Part shown: one piece after another, positions 47,741-59,572 of the stretch | Layout of the letters: the number at the start of each line of letters is the position of its first letter | How positions within the stretch are numbered: position 1 is the stretch's first letter | Assembly: GCA_029204225.1 (NCBI GenBank) | Contig: CM055097.1 | Coordinates: forward strand, 48,630,052-48,694,051 | Length of the DNA: 64,000 nt | Direction of reading: 5' to 3' | Origin: Diphasiastrum complanatum | Taxonomy: Eukaryota > Streptophyta > Lycopodiopsida > Lycopodiales > Lycopodiaceae | Made by a program: the position numbers and the translations under genes | Notes under the pieces: generated by a model | Seen by the model: only the letters and a program-made list of their open reading frames with translations | What the model was told of the DNA's origin: nothing | Database searches by the model: none

Positions 47741-47880
47741 CGGTTGAGATCTCTCTCTCTACCCTTCTCTCTCTATCGGTTGAGATGTCTCTCTCTACCC
47801 CTTCCCTGCTTCGGTTGAGCTGCCTCTGTCTCTACCCGTCCCTGTGTCGGGTGAGATATCTCTCTCTCTCCAACCCTCTC
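47741..47880. repeat. CGGTTGAG-based minisatellite of family B, copy 2
   Basis: Four units beginning CGGTTGAGAT/CGGTTGAGCT/CGGGTGAGAT, each followed by CTCTCTCTACCC-type sequence, period 35-40 bp. Counterpart of 18795-18919 in copy 1. Confidence 0.8.
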
Positions 47881-48496
47881 TCTCTCTTCTCTCTCTCTAG
47901 CCCCCTCTCCCTGTCCCTGTCCGCGCACCCAGCGCTATCAAAGCCCCATTTTTCTAGAATATTCCTTTTAACATTTTTCTAGTATTATTTGGTATATACT
48001 TTACCTCACATTCCAATTCAGTGTCGCAAGAAAAAATTGCCATTAAGTTTTAAATTTTTTACGATTTATTGTTATTCCACGAGCACACAAATGTTCCATG
48101 AAATCCAAATCTTGTTAAATCCAATTTGTAAAATTTTTTTAAGAGGCTCTATCTCAAGGTTCCTGTATTTTAAATTTTCGAAGTCCCTTTATTTTCTCTT
48201 AGTTGTAATAGATTATAATCCATTTCTTCAAAATTCCATATCTCTTTTGTATGACCTAGGATTTTACTGCCGTAAAAAGCAAACCTCTGCAACTCACCAA
48301 GATTGACAGTGTGGAAGGCTTATTTGAACCAAAAAAAATTGACCTCTTCAAAAGTTTCTGTATTTGCTCTATCAAAAAAAAAATCATGTCTCTCATCACT
48401 ACTACACCTTGCTAAATCCGATTTTTATATCACTTCAAAATTCTTCCCAAGATTACAATCCACAATTACAAATTCAATTATTCCCCATCGAATCCA
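47881..48496 (+). mobile_element. family B region before the acidic ORF, copy 2
   Basis: CT-rich then T-rich, no coding region. Equivalent to 18920-19572. Confidence 0.5.
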
Positions 48497-50419
48497 ATGG
48501 ATTGGGATTATGAACAAGAGAATGACAATCAGTCATACTGTGATGACAGTTATGACAATGATGGGACGAATATTGGGATCAAGGTGATGATTACAATGAA
48601 GGGTTATGATCAAGGTGACAATAAACATTATGATCAAGGTGACGACATCGCTGATGACAATCAGTATCAAGACCAGAATGGCAATTTTGCTAGTGATGAT
48701 CAATATCAAGACTTCAGTGACACTTCTGAACTTGACCATTACTCTGAAGATTTCAACAATGATCAATTGAACGAAAAACAAAACGAACCAGTCATTGAGG
48801 ATTGCTTTGCAGATGAAGCAGGTGAACCATTCGATGGTCATGATGAAATAGAGTTCAATGATGGTGATTACCAAGATCAAGATCAATTCCAATTTACTAC
48901 TAAAGATCAATTTGAAGCGACAAGCATGGATGAGCAGCAACAAGTGCAAGGTGGAACAAAAGATCACTATGAGCCCATCGATCAATTCTATGATCTTGAA
49001 AAAATCAAAAGACGACATCACCAAGAAACAGAACAACATTTCGATCATAATGAAGATGACAATATTGATTATGAGGCCTATGAAGATACCTATGACAATG
49101 AAAGAATCGACGAAAGTGAAGGATGTTCTCTCTATGCCACTACCGGTATGATTGGTCCCTCTATGATGGGTACATCATTTCTTGACACAATGATTTTAAG
49201 GAAGGAAAGAATATTATTGTGGCAAGTGGAGTGACAATTTCCAGGTCCCATGTTAATTTGGGGCAACTTTAACGTCATCAACTCAACGACAGTAGATCAG
49301 CATTTGTGGAAGATCAAACGATATTGTAAGCCCTACTACGAGTAAGAAGAGCAGTGTGCACAATCAGTGCGATAGCACCATGACCAGATGGTGATATTGA
49401 TAGCAGATTGTAAATCTATGCTTGCTACCAAGTCCATGTCACGAAAATTGAATGCTAATCTTAATCTGGGTGAAACTAATCCCTTGCCAAATATAAATGT
49501 CAATCCCTACTCTGGCATGAAGGTTGATGACTTCACAACAACCCCCTCTATAATTCAGATGAAAACTTCCAAGCCAAAATTAGACAATGATCGAGATGTA
49601 TTGAGTAGACAAGATCATGAATCTTCTAATGAAGCTGATGGTTTCGAGGAAGAAAACAAAATTCTTAATATCGATCTATCCTCCACGGAGACAAATCAAT
49701 ATCAGCAAAGCACCAATGGACAAGTGGATGAAGACCAGTTTGAAAATTTAGATCAAGTCTTGTTCAATAGTTGGAATGATCAGGTCAAAGGTCAAAATAA
49801 AGAGGTATATTATGAGCAGAACGAATTTCTACAGTTGTAGCTAACAAATCATGGAGTACAATCTGATTGTCGAGAATTACATTCTACTCCACAAATCAGT
49901 GGTTATGACCATATTATTGACAATGATCTATATGGAATAACTTCTGAATATGGATCAACTGAGTGGTATAACACTAATACAAAATTCAAATACCAATACA
50001 ACAACGAGCTTTTTGATAGTGAAATTGGTATTAACATTGCTTCCATGAAGTTAATAATAATAGATACATCCCAAGATTTGAAGCAAATTCGTATTGGGCT
50101 ACCAACAAATGAGTCTAATGTGATATCAACAGAAGGATTTGGTGCAAAATCATCCAATATTCTTGCGTTAGAGGATGTCATCAATCCTATCAACAAGGAA
50201 AACAGGTTGACATGGGAACCGAATTCAAAAACTCCTTGTGTACGGATGACCAAAACGATCCCTTCACTACTCGGGATTTGTTCAAATGTGGAATGCTTGC
50301 ATTTATTCGATGCAATGGAGCTTCAAAATGAAATCAAGATCATTCATTATAATGTGGTACACAAGGCAATAACAACACCAGATGCAGGGACAAGAAAAGA
50401 TGCATTCGAAATTGGATAG
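48497..50419 (+). pseudogene. long acidic ORF of family B, copy 2 (641 codons, four stops)
   Basis: From the ATG at 48497 (MDWDYEQENDNQSYCDDSYD) a single frame continues to the stop at 50417-50419, broken only by TGA 49232-49234, TAA 49343-49345, TAG 49373-49375 and TAG 49838-49840, without any frameshift over 1.9 kb. The first 240 residues are dominated by Asp, Glu, Gln, Asn and Tyr in loose repeats (GDNKHYDQGDD, DDQYQDFSDTSE); the second half is milder (TRKDAFEIG end, VRMTKTIPSLLGICSN). No zinc knuckle, protease, RT or integrase. The N-terminus matches copy 1. Position after PBS and leader suggests a structural (Gag-like) protein, but this is inference; it may bind basic partners or phase-separate. 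Confidence 0.6.
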
Positions 50420-50423
50420 CCTA

Positions 50424-50610
50424 TCCAATCAAGAGAGATACTAGGGAAGAAGACTATTGAATGTCCTGTTGTTTGGATCCTGTCAACCCATGCAAAACTG
50501 ATGCAACCTTTTTTTCATTTATCTCTTCTTCAGTGATCTTATCAAATCTATGGGATCAGTTTGTAGATCAAAGGTTCTTTATGAAGAATTCTCGTTGCAA
50601 CCTTGTTCTA
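50424..50610 (+). mobile_element. family B 3' internal segment, also found inverted at 15.6 kb
   Basis: Closely similar to the reverse complement of 15590-15785. It includes a TTGGATAGCCTATCCAA palindrome at its start. Confidence 0.75.
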
Positions 50611-50796
50611 TGACAATAAGCTAAGGCAACAAAATATAATGAACGGTAGATGGCTACTGACAAGAATAATACAAGAAAAGATGTTTCTTATTCAAGGTGG
50701 CCAAATATTTTTTAACTACCGCCAAAGGATTCATGAAGCATGGCACTCAACAAGAACTGCATGGTTTTCATTCAAGTTTGAGGGCAAAAATGCCTA

Positions 50797-50808
50797 AAGT
50801 AGGGGGAG
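50797..50808 (+). other. polypurine tract of family B copy 2
   Basis: AAGTAGGGGGAG, followed by TATCATGTGTACATG where a 3' LTR would begin. The expected 3' LTR does not visibly match the 5' LTR piece at 46.0-46.4 kb, whose start is unknown, so the element end is uncertain. Confidence 0.5.
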
Positions 50809-50819
50809 TATCATGTGTA

Positions 50820-52400
50820 CATGTAATTAGCCCATGACTAAAAAAAGAAATGAAGGAAAGCTAAGTTGCCATGTAGGATTGGTAAATTTTGGCAATGAAG
50901 GCCAACCAAATTCAAATAATTATTAATGGATGCATTTTAGATAAGGTACTCGTAGATTGTTAAAATTTCACAACTCTAGCTTGACCAATTTTGGTCATAT
51001 TGCTAGTAAATTGTATTATGGTCATGTTGTGGCTTGTCACACATGCCAAATAGCATAGGATCCTCTTTGTAAGTCTCATTCCTAGCCTAGCATAGGAGTG
51101 GCACCTTTGGAATGAGTCCAAATAGTGCTTTGATACGCTAGAGATATTCTAGGAGCTAAAAATAGCATGTTTTTCATTGTTTTGGGATCTCGAGATCTTG
51201 ACCCCTAATTAGGGTGGACCAAGTGGATATTTAGGTTAGATCTAATGAGTTACCAAAAATAGCCATGGAGCTAAATTAGACAAGTGTGATTTAAGTATCA
51301 AACTAACTGTACACTTATTACAATATCACATTTGAAGCTTTCATAAATAAATCAAATCAAATCCAAGCTCAAATGTGATAAGAGTATCAAAATAAGATTT
51401 TTATTGAAATTTCTTCAAGCTTGGCCTTCAGCCCCTTCAGGGCCCTTCCTCTCCCCATCCAACGACCAATTTGGATCTAATGGTCCTTATTCATCCTCAG
51501 TAGCCCGATTTTCACCGTTGATCCTCCCTTCTTGCAATCTAATGATGTACATAACATTTGCGCGCCCAAACAGGTCCCTAGGACCGCTAGCACCTTCCGA
51601 CCACTATGGGCTCCATCAGATTGGTGCGCGTGAGGCTGATGAGTGCTCTCCAATCGGCCATCTCCCTCCTTGGAAGAGCTTTCTTGCTTCTTGGATATGG
51701 CAACCCCAGGTAAACATTGATGCAACTCCCTCGTGACTTCATGGCTGCCTTGAATGCTAGCTCGCGTTGCCAAGGCGCCCTCCTCTGTGCCTTTACAGCT
51801 TCAGATTTCGCTTCCTACAATGAGAAATCAATGCTTTTCTCTCTTGAAAATCTTGTTGTCCATTCTTCTCCATTTCAGGTCATTCCAACACCATAATTGA
51901 TGATTCTTTTTGCTTTTTGACACCGTGGCTGGCTAAGCCCTACTACTGTGCCCAAATTTGTGCTTTTACAGCACCAAATTCAACTTTTTATGAAGAGAGA
52001 TCACTAGTTTTTTGCCTGTAGACCCTAGTAGTCATTTCCATAGCTTCTAAAAAGAAGTATGAATTGCTCTTCTGTTCCCTCATGGTTTCCCATGGCCTCT
52101 TGCAGACTCCACCTGTCTATCCCAACACCTTATTGTAGCTTCTTACAGATTCAAAAACCTCCTCCTAGAGTGCGAGATCCACTTGTTTCTCTTTCAAAAC
52201 CCTGGTTGAGAGTTTTCAACCAATCCTTGCATGTTTTTAAGCTGTTTCTAATCCAAATACTGAGAACCAAATTGCTATGGTTGCCCTGTCTGTCCAACAA
52301 CCATTGTTAGCTCTTTCCGACACCAAATCATTTGTCAATCCATTGAGAATTGCTCCCGTTATCAGTATTTCTTGTGGGATGCCTCATAGCCTGCCTACTA
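50820..52400. other. no gene seen
   Basis: May start with a 3' LTR. No coding motif. ORFs at 51.4-51.8 kb on both strands lack recognisable features. Confidence 0.35.
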
Positions 52401-52404
52401 TGAA

Positions 52405-52589
52405 ATTTGTTTTACTTTGATTCTACGAATTGATTTCGTATGCACTGAATCAAAGGGCTATGCGTCTCCAATCACCTCGAACCATCCTGTACCTTGTACG
52501 ACATCCTTACCGTTGCTCGGTTCTGATGCTACCATCGATGGAACTACTCTTCCAGAGCTACGATCGTGCAAGTTCCTCCACAGCCTAAA
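52405..52589 (-). pseudogene. possible copia gag start, minus strand
   Basis: Directly after the minus-strand PBS a frame opens with MVASEPSNGKDVVQGTGWFE and stops soon. Short and weak; an N-terminal remnant of the element whose PBS is at 52590. Confidence 0.35.
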
Positions 52590-52602
52590 GGCTCTGATAC
52601 CA
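52590..52602 (-). other. copia PBS, minus strand
   Basis: GGCTCTGATACCA is the exact complement of TGGTATCAGAGCC. Confidence 0.85.
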
Positions 52603-52735
52603 AGTTAACATTCTATGCAGAAATTCTGATCTAGTGGAGAGTGCAGATTAGAGATGCCATAAACATCATCCACAAGTAACAGAGTGATGGAGGAGCTCAC
52701 ATCAAGCAAAGATCTCACAAAGCAAAAGCATCTTT
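52603..52735 (-). mobile_element. part of a copia LTR, minus strand
   Basis: Follows the PBS on the LTR side. Read on the minus strand it has TTTGTAATAAAGATGC (possible poly(A) signal AATAAA). At about 52735-52790 it meets the protease/pre-integrase of another copia element, so the outer end is truncated. Confidence 0.5.
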
Positions 52736-52739
52736 ATTA

Positions 52740-54123
52740 CAAAGAGACTGATACATATACAAGTAAAGGTCCCCTTTGCATGGGGACTCCATGTGGCATA
52801 GACCTAATAGATGCATGAAATTCACTATTGGCCCATACTTCCTCTTTGGAAACACAAGTCATCAATGCAACATCACATGCACTTGCATTTTCATGCACAT
52901 CTAACTTGAAAATGCCTCCATATCTAGATCCACTTGCTAGGATCTCATACCTTTCTTTATAAAACAATTATTGACATTGAATTCCACTTCAAAACCATCA
53001 TCAAATAACTTTCCAATACTAATCACATTCTTTGTGAGATCAGGAACATAAAGTACATTAGAAAGTGATAAACTCATAGAAGATGCAAGATTCAAGGAAC
53101 AAATTTCAATTCCTTCAATTGAACATGCATCACCAATAGTAGTGTATATTGATTCTTAAAGTTCTTGAAAAGGTTCAATAGAATGAAAGAACTCTTGGAG
53201 CAACTCACGTGAGTTGTGGCTCCACTATTAATATACCAGGATACATCATTAAAGGGTAAAGAGGAGAAACTAGACATCATGAGAGATGCTTCTCCTTCAC
53301 TTGCATTTGAGTCTTCTATGATAAAATTGGATTGATCTTCTTGAGTCTTCTTCTTGAAGTTAGAAGAATGAGTTGAATCATCTTCTACTCCTCCTTTGTC
53401 TTTGTCCTTTGCTTTCTCCTTTGATTTGTCCTTGGTGAAGTCTTGAGAAAATTTGTTCTTGCTCCTCCCTCTTGACTTGTCCTTGGTAAAGTGAGCTTTG
53501 CCATAACCACCATCCTTCCTTGAAAGTGTGTTGATCTTCAACAGCTTGTACTTTTGCCTGCATTCTTCAACAATAAGAACATCATGTAGAGTCTCCATAG
53601 ATGGTAGCTCCTCCATTATAGCATAAGTTTGCACAACATTTGCATACTCTTCTCTAAGTCCATTAAGGACTACTTGAACAAGTTCACTGTTCTCTAGAGT
53701 ATCTCCTATGCATGCTATCTCTATGTGAAGTTCTTTAACTCTCATTACAAAACTTGAAGCACTTTCATCAACTCTTTGAAAACTAGAAAAGATCTAATTT
53801 CTAAGAGTAAGAAGTCTTGATGTGATCTTTGCTTCATGAATGGGCTTAAGGATATTCCAAGCCTCCTTGGCTGAGGTGCATGAACTTATTTCTCTAAGCA
53901 TCTCATCAGAGATGTTTATCTTGATGATATGAAAAGCAATTCTTGCTCTCTTCTTGAATCTCTGAGCCTCATCATAAGCTTCAGGTTCAACTACAATTCC
54001 TAGCACAATGTCCATTACACCATAAGGAATCAACAAAGATTCTATCCTATCCTTCCAAACTGAAAAGTTGAAGGTATCTAGTCTCTCACTAGTTTCAAAG
54101 AGAAAATCTCCTATAGATGCCAT
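52740..54123 (-). pseudogene. gag: copia family A Gag to pre-integrase
   Basis: Minus strand from the ATG at 54123: MASIGDFLFETSERLDTFNF, VWKDRIESLLIPYGVMDIVL, then a stop at LTLRN*, FVMRVKELHIEIACIGDTLE, LREEYANVVQTYAIMEELPS, a Lys/Asp-rich region, protease WYINSGATTHVS (NSG in place of DSG) and, near 52950, FDDGFEVEFNVNNCFIKKG and ILASGSRYGGIFKLDV. I find no CCHC knuckle in the Lys-rich part. It is related to the gag at 6893. Integrase and RT are not present. Confidence 0.85.
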
Positions 54124-54229
54124 GAATGTGAAGACTCTTGTAAATTGGACAACAAAATGGAATTGAATGTGTTGCTTCTCTTTCACTATAGGAACCAAAA
54201 AAATTGGGTGTACTACCAAATCCTATGTA

Positions 54230-55262
54230 AAATGTTGCAACAACTATGTGAGATCTTGCTCACAACAGAAAATCAATCACTTTGAGCCTGAATCTAGCCT
54301 CTATCTACTGATGAAGCACTTACAATTCTGATGTCAAATTTTTCCACGAGTTTCAAATGAATGAAAAGCACTCTAGAAACACACATTCAACTCAAGACAC
54401 AACCCTTTATGTGAAATGATGTGACTATGACAACAGAAACTTGTCTTATCCAATTCTATCTTTGATTGAGTACAAAAAACTATGAATGATGAATCATGCA
54501 TGCAATATAATCAATTCAAAAAGTGTCCACTCGGGTTTTGGGTCTCTCCCTACTCTCCTTTAAGAGCTTATAACTCCTACTAGGATCATCAGAATGAATT
54601 GAAACCAATTGCAATGGAAAGAGGACTCTTCTAGCTTTCCAGAAAGCTATAATGTCAGTACCTTTGGATCTAACATAAAGGAAATAGAATGAAATGATGT
54701 ATTCTGGTTTTCACACATGTGAAAAGTCAGGGCTTCCAACAGAGATGAAGTTGAGAGCCGAGCCTGAGAGCACAAGAATTGTTAGTGCTAGAATGTGATG
54801 TATATTTTGTGAGCCCCATGGTAATTCCAGAAAGATGGAAACCCATGTGGGAGCTAGTAACTTAGACTCTCTCAACTTAAGTTATGTTTTTAATAAAGAG
54901 GCCTCCTATTATCATGTAAGAGGTGGAACCCAAATCTTTATAGAATGGGGTTTACCGTTTCGCGTAGACGACCTAGTAAAGGCTATCCAAGGCAGCGTTT
55001 CGCTTCTAGAGCTCTTGCCCTTAAATACAAGGCAAGTCTTTAGGAGATATATTTTCGAAAAATGATATAGGACTTTCCGTGATTTATATTTATCTAGCTC
55101 ATATCATTTTCGAGTATATCATGCCATATTTAGGTTAATATTCAATATTTAGCAATTTCGTGGCATCTCATTACCTTTGGACTTCTTGAAGCACTTGAGG
55201 CTCCTCCTCAAGTCCAAGTACAATATCTGTCACATCTTGTAGGATCAAAATTGACTCCATCC
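54230..55262. other. non-coding; possible copia leader and an insert
   Basis: Left part is probably the leader of the 54123 gag. A block near 54780-55190 with CCGTTTCGCGTAGACGACC is compositionally different and contains CGAAAAATGATAT / ATATCATTTTCG in inverted orientation. No identified gene. Confidence 0.35.
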
Positions 55263-55475
55263 TCACCTTCCAAATAGAATAGTGGAGGTGTTCAATCTCT
55301 CACCTTGCTCCAAGAGAAAAGACCCCATGGAAGCCATAATCACTTGAGAAATTGACTTGAAATGGACCCAAAAAACAAGTACCAATATTGCTTCTTTCTC
55401 AAAAAAGGATTTGATAATGGTGTCCAACCAAAACCAAATTGAGATCTTGCAATAAATATGTGAGGTCAATCTCAC
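55263..55475 (-). pseudogene. gag: copia family A Gag, N-terminal stub
   Basis: Minus strand: MASMGSFLLEQGERLNTSTI, the usual start of family A Gag, followed at a frame break near 55270 by KVRMESILIL-like sequence and LEEEPQVLQE-like residues to about 55180. Only the first 50 residues or so remain. Confidence 0.75.
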
Positions 55476-55811
55476 TAGCTATGACAATCTCTCTCAATCT
55501 AGATGCTTCTCTCCAAGGATGAAGTAAAACAAAATTTTGAGCCAACTTCTGTCAAGCACATGTAAAGAGCTCAAAGACACAACAATAGACTCAAATACAC
55601 TTGATTTACAAGAAACTATGTGACTATGGCCTCAAAATCACACCTAGACAAGATTGGCAAGCAAAAACATGAGTTTTTTTAAATCAAATAAGCTAGATAT
55701 GAGTCAAACTTGATGTGTCCAACCAGGTTTTTGCTCATCTATTACTTACCATCTATCACACATAATGAAAGGAAACTTTGGATAGTCTTTATCTAATATC
55801 ATTCTTTAATT
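55476..55811. other. no gene seen
   Basis: Probably leader of the Gag stub on the minus strand. No motif. Confidence 0.35.
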
Positions 55812-56098
55812 ATGGAAGCATTTACCATCGACAATCCTCAACCTATGAATGTTGTTACACTTATTGAAGATATCCCAGTCATTTAACAAGGAGAGCTACC
55901 TACCCAGCAAACGACCATTCGAAGATCTGCTCAAATTAGAAAAGAGTTTGATCATATCATCCCTCAAGCATTCATGAGTCACGATGAACCTATCTCAATC
56001 GTAGAAGCCTTGTTGAAATTAGATGCAGAGATACAAAGACATCATCAAAGACTCTTCATGATGCTCGGCCTCTTGATCAACAATATTTGCTCGGCTTG
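55812..56098 (+). pseudogene. short coding-like fragment, unknown
   Basis: Plus frame from the ATG at 55812: MEAFTIDNPQPMNVVTLIED, a stop, then TIRRSAQIRKEFDHIIPQAF and LLKLDAEIQRHHQRLFMMLG to a stop near 56098. RRSAQIRK resembles the RRS.R.R stretch before copia RT, but the rest does not. I cannot assign it. Confidence 0.3.
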
Positions 56099-56099
56099 A

Positions 56100-56453
56100 T
56101 TATGCACTCTTCTTCTTGATACATTCTGAAGCAAAGTGGCACATTTTACCACAATAAAAACACCTAGTCTTGTTTTTATCCTTCTTAGTCTTTCCTTTGT
56201 TTGAGGATGGCGCAGCAGATGAGTCTCCATCTTCCTTTAGTTGATCCTTGCTGCTTTTATTTGCCTTGCCTTTGCCTTTGCCTTGATGACATTGCTTTGT
56301 CACCTTTATCATGGAGCTCCCAAGCTTGTGAAGCATACAGTCCTTCATGCAACTCTCGGCCACTAGGATACCCTGCAAGTCTTCAATACTTGGAATATCA
56401 TCCAATATAGCATAGGCTTGCACAAGATTAGCATAATCATTATCTAATCCATT
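56100..56453 (-). pseudogene. gag: copia family A Gag, C-terminal part with CCHC knuckle
   Basis: Minus strand: NGLDNDYANLVQAYAILDDI, SIEDLQGILVAES, a Lys-rich linker and CFYCGKMCHFASEC (C-X2-C-X4-H-X4-C). Same gene as 57036-57477, split by the sequence between. The right edge is a perfect palindrome (56454-56511). Confidence 0.88.
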
Positions 56454-56511
56454 CATGTGAGAATAGGCTCCACACATGTGATCCCACATGTGTGGAGCCT
56501 ATTCTCACATG
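56454..56511. repeat. 27-bp perfect inverted repeat at insertion junction
   Basis: Arms 56454-56480 and 56485-56511 are exact complements with a 4-nt ATCC loop and contain ACACATGTG. It lies exactly where gag sequence changes to family C-like LTR sequence. Confidence 0.92.
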
Positions 56512-57035
56512 TAAAAAGTAAGCATAGAGAGGCTCATGCATAATATCAAAAGCCATGTATGTAAAATAACTAGTTTTGTAGTCAAGTTACAAAATTGGCA
56601 ATTTCTAGCTTTTTTTGGATGGTGCAAAATCATTGGATAAGGATGAGACACTATGATAGGCATGCATGCAAGTATAGTACCAACACCCACACATGTGAAA
56701 TGGGTCATACTAGCTTGAGCTATCTCCTTCATGTAAGTACTCCAAATTGGAGATCATTGAATAAAGAAAGAGCAAAAGTGAATTCGCATCAAGCTTGTAA
56801 TTCTCTCAATTGTCTTGCAATTTTTGTGATCCCATGTGGTAATCATTGTTAGTACTTTTGTGCTTAGACCTATGTCCGTACAATAGGTCGTCCTTCACAC
56901 ATGTAAAACCTATTTTGGTCATAAACACTCTGAATTTGATTGTTCTTGCTTGTTTTTTTATTGAATCATTGAAAGCAATGCATCCAATCCCTCTTGGAAA
57001 TTAAATGAATCCATATAAGGTCCTTTATGTATAAA
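56512..57035 (+). mobile_element. family C-like LTR fragment interrupting gag
   Basis: Plus orientation, diverged from the 29.3 kb LTRs but with the same landmarks in order: CACATGTGTGGAGCCT, ACACATGTGAAA, GATTGTTCTTG, CCAATCCCTCTTG, GGTCCTTTATGTA and a final TTTCAACA. It cuts the minus-strand gag in two. Confidence 0.7.
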
Positions 57036-57477
57036 TTTCAACACGCCCTCCTTTATGCCATCACCAATGCAAAACAAAATTCTATTTAATTCTTTGAATC
57101 TCAGAACAAAAGATTATGCACTCTCTCCTCTCTTTTGAAAAGATTGAAGGATATGATTTCTAAATGTCAACACTCTTGTAGTGTTCTTAGACTCATAAAT
57201 AAATTAAAGGATCTCCCATTCCTCCTTCTCAAAAGTATAGCCAACTACTTCCTTCAACAACTCATTAGAGACATTCACCTTCAAGCAGTGTAATCTTAGA
57301 CCTTTTCTTGAACTTGGCTACTTCTTGTGGGTTTTGAGGCTCCTCCTCACTACCCAAAACTATATCGATCAAATTTTGGAGCACTAAAATAGACTCCATT
57401 CTTACTTTCCACAAGGAATAATTGGATGAGTTAAGCCTTTCACTAGATTCCAACAAAAAGCTACTAATAGAAGACAT
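57036..57477 (-). pseudogene. gag: copia family A Gag, N-terminal part
   Basis: Minus strand from the ATG at 57477: MSSISSFLLESSERLNSSNY, SLWKVRMESILVLQNLIDIV, EEEPQNPQEVAKFKKRSK. A frameshift near 57290 leads into VNVSNELLKEVVGYTF and further gag sequence to CIGDGIKEG at 57.04 kb, where the LTR fragment begins. Confidence 0.85.
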
Positions 57478-57519
57478 TTTGATGGATGCACAACAAAGAG
57501 CTATTGATTGATTAATCAA

Positions 57520-58199
57520 ACTTACTATTTCAGCAAATTGGAAAGCAAAATTTGAATATCCTTAATCAATTTGGGAAGATCTAAAAGGATCTTGAACCTA
57601 TTGAAAACCAAACACAAAACTAGTGGCTTGATAATATAGAAATTTGATCAAAAATGACTTCTAAAAATCACCTAGATTTGAATCACTCCAAATATTAGAA
57701 TAACCACTCCACATGTTTAGGTGCTCAATAACCTTCCAAAATGTTGGATGAGATCAAACTTAATGATACAAATCAATACCATGCATCAAATTCTATCCAA
57801 CAAGCCAAAAATCCAAGCTAAAATTCCTAATTTGAATAAATATGTACTTTCAAGAAGTCGAATTGTTGATCTAGACCATAAAATAAAATTGGATTATGAT
57901 CATTGTATTGTTTCAAATTAAAAGAAAAGAGTTTTTGCTTTAGGTCTGAGACAATGATTTCTTTACAACTACGTCATTGTTGATAAGATATCTATTTGTG
58001 AAATTAGAATATATCCAATTTCACAAATTTATATAGAGAAGTCAGTGATGTCATAAGGTAAAGCTTAGAAACAATATACAAGCAACTCAAAAAATCAAAA
58101 AATCTAAGTCAGACCAATTATATAAAATTCAATCTTAGCCAAACATCATTTCTTATGTCTCATCAATATCCAACATAAATTGCTAACTGGGTTTCGAAA
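57520..58199. other. no clear gene; degraded copia sequence
   Basis: A few copia-like residues (RIVDLDHKIKLDYDHCIVSN near 57860-57920) resemble the protease/pre-integrase region of another copy. Otherwise nothing recognised. Confidence 0.3.
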
Positions 58200-58690
58200 A
58201 AATCCAGATTTTCTTGGGTAGACCCAGTGTTGGAGAGTTGTTCAATTCAAAGCAATGCACTATTTTAAATAAAGATCGTAACGAAATCCTCTCTGCAAGC
58301 AGAGAAGTTAATTTGTACATTTTGAGTCATGAGTATGCACTTTCTACCAATGTGAGTACTTCAAATGCCCAATTATGGCATCAAAGATTAGGACATTTAA
58401 ACATGAGGCAATATGGTTAAGGATTTAAATATTAATGCTGCCTTCACTGACATTAAACATGTCTGCGAGATGTGCTTACTAAGCAAACAACCTAGATCAA
58501 GATTCCCAAAGGGACAAGCCGTCATAGCGAAATCCATTTTAGAATTGATACATAGTGATCTGTGCGACCCTACGAGTACTCCCTCTCTGGGTTTAGCACT
58601 ATATTTTCTCACTTTTATCAATGACTATTCAAGCTTCACAAAGCATTATATGAATGAAAGCAATTCACTTATCTTTGGTTTCATAGATTA
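58200..58690 (+). pseudogene. copia pre-integrase and integrase N-terminal part
   Basis: Plus strand: LFNSKQCTILNKDRNEILSA, LWHQRLGHLNMRQYG, a frame change near 58415, HVCEMCLLSKQPRSRFPKGQ (zinc-binding Cys pair), LELIHSDLCDPTSTPSLGLA (catalytic Asp) and YFLTFINDYSS. Cut at about 58690. Confidence 0.88.
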
Positions 58691-59572
58691 ATTCGTTCTT
58701 CGTTGACAATGGTTTTATTCTTGGTGTTGATGATACTAATGTGTACTACAAGGTAGTACCTTTATCAGTATTCATCTTTTGATTGATGTTAAAGCAAAAT
58801 TGTCAAGTGAGTTTGATATGACGTTTTTGGTCCAACACACTACTACCATCAAGACAAGAAGTTAATTTCTATCAACCAACAAATACATCTCAAAAATGTT
58901 TTGGTCAAACATGATATTTGGAAAGCTTAAGTAAACTTTTATGCATCTTCTATGGTGGTGATAAAGACGATGACATTCATGTTCTTATCAACTTTTTGTA
59001 TGCTAAAGAGGCTTGAGATGTAGATACAAGGAAGTCTATATTCAATATATGCTTTAATGTTTAATAATGGTCCAATTCCATAAAACAATCTAAAGCAAAT
59101 TTCATTGTTTTTTTTATACTATACTTCAACATTGTCTCCAAATAGCTGCCAGAGTCAAAAATTTGAGCTATATTTCAACCCATGTATTCTCGATACTACG
59201 GCCAAAGTTGAAGATGATAAAAAAAAAAGTCAAAAGATTCGAGATCAAAAATTTACAAAATATTATCTTTCAAATGTTGGTATAATTCTCAATAATCAAA
59301 TTCTTAATCTCAATGGTTGCGAACAATCTCACATGTGTGAGCAACATCAACAAATATTGTGCTTCACACGTATAATAATACAAAAGATTATTATAAAGAT
59401 GTTGCTAACAAATTACAAAATCATTTAGCATATTTAAATACCTAATCTGACAACTCATAATAGCGACATATCATAGAAAGATGATAAAAGTATATGGTCA
59501 AATTGATGGATCTTGAAGTAGAGCTGGCAACAAAATAGCATAATTATTTAGAGTCAACTTTCATTGTTTTCA
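58691..59572. other. no gene seen; weak copia RNase H traces
   Basis: Scattered copia RT/RNase H-like residues may occur around 58.7-59.05 kb, all frames broken. CACATGTGTG palindromes near 59330 recall the LTRs. No confident feature. Confidence 0.3.

Noticed and set aside
47785-47982. Ser/Leu-rich plus-strand ORFs
   Set aside because: Low-complexity translation of the CT-rich minisatellite and spacer of family B.
48533-49048. 171-residue hydrophobic ORF on the minus strand
   Set aside because: Antisense shadow of the acidic ORF: Asp/Glu/Gln codons read backwards give Ile/Leu/Val. No independent coding evidence.
51404-51773. Overlapping ORFs on both strands
   Set aside because: No motif, opposite-strand pair from a slightly GC-richer stretch; no support for either.
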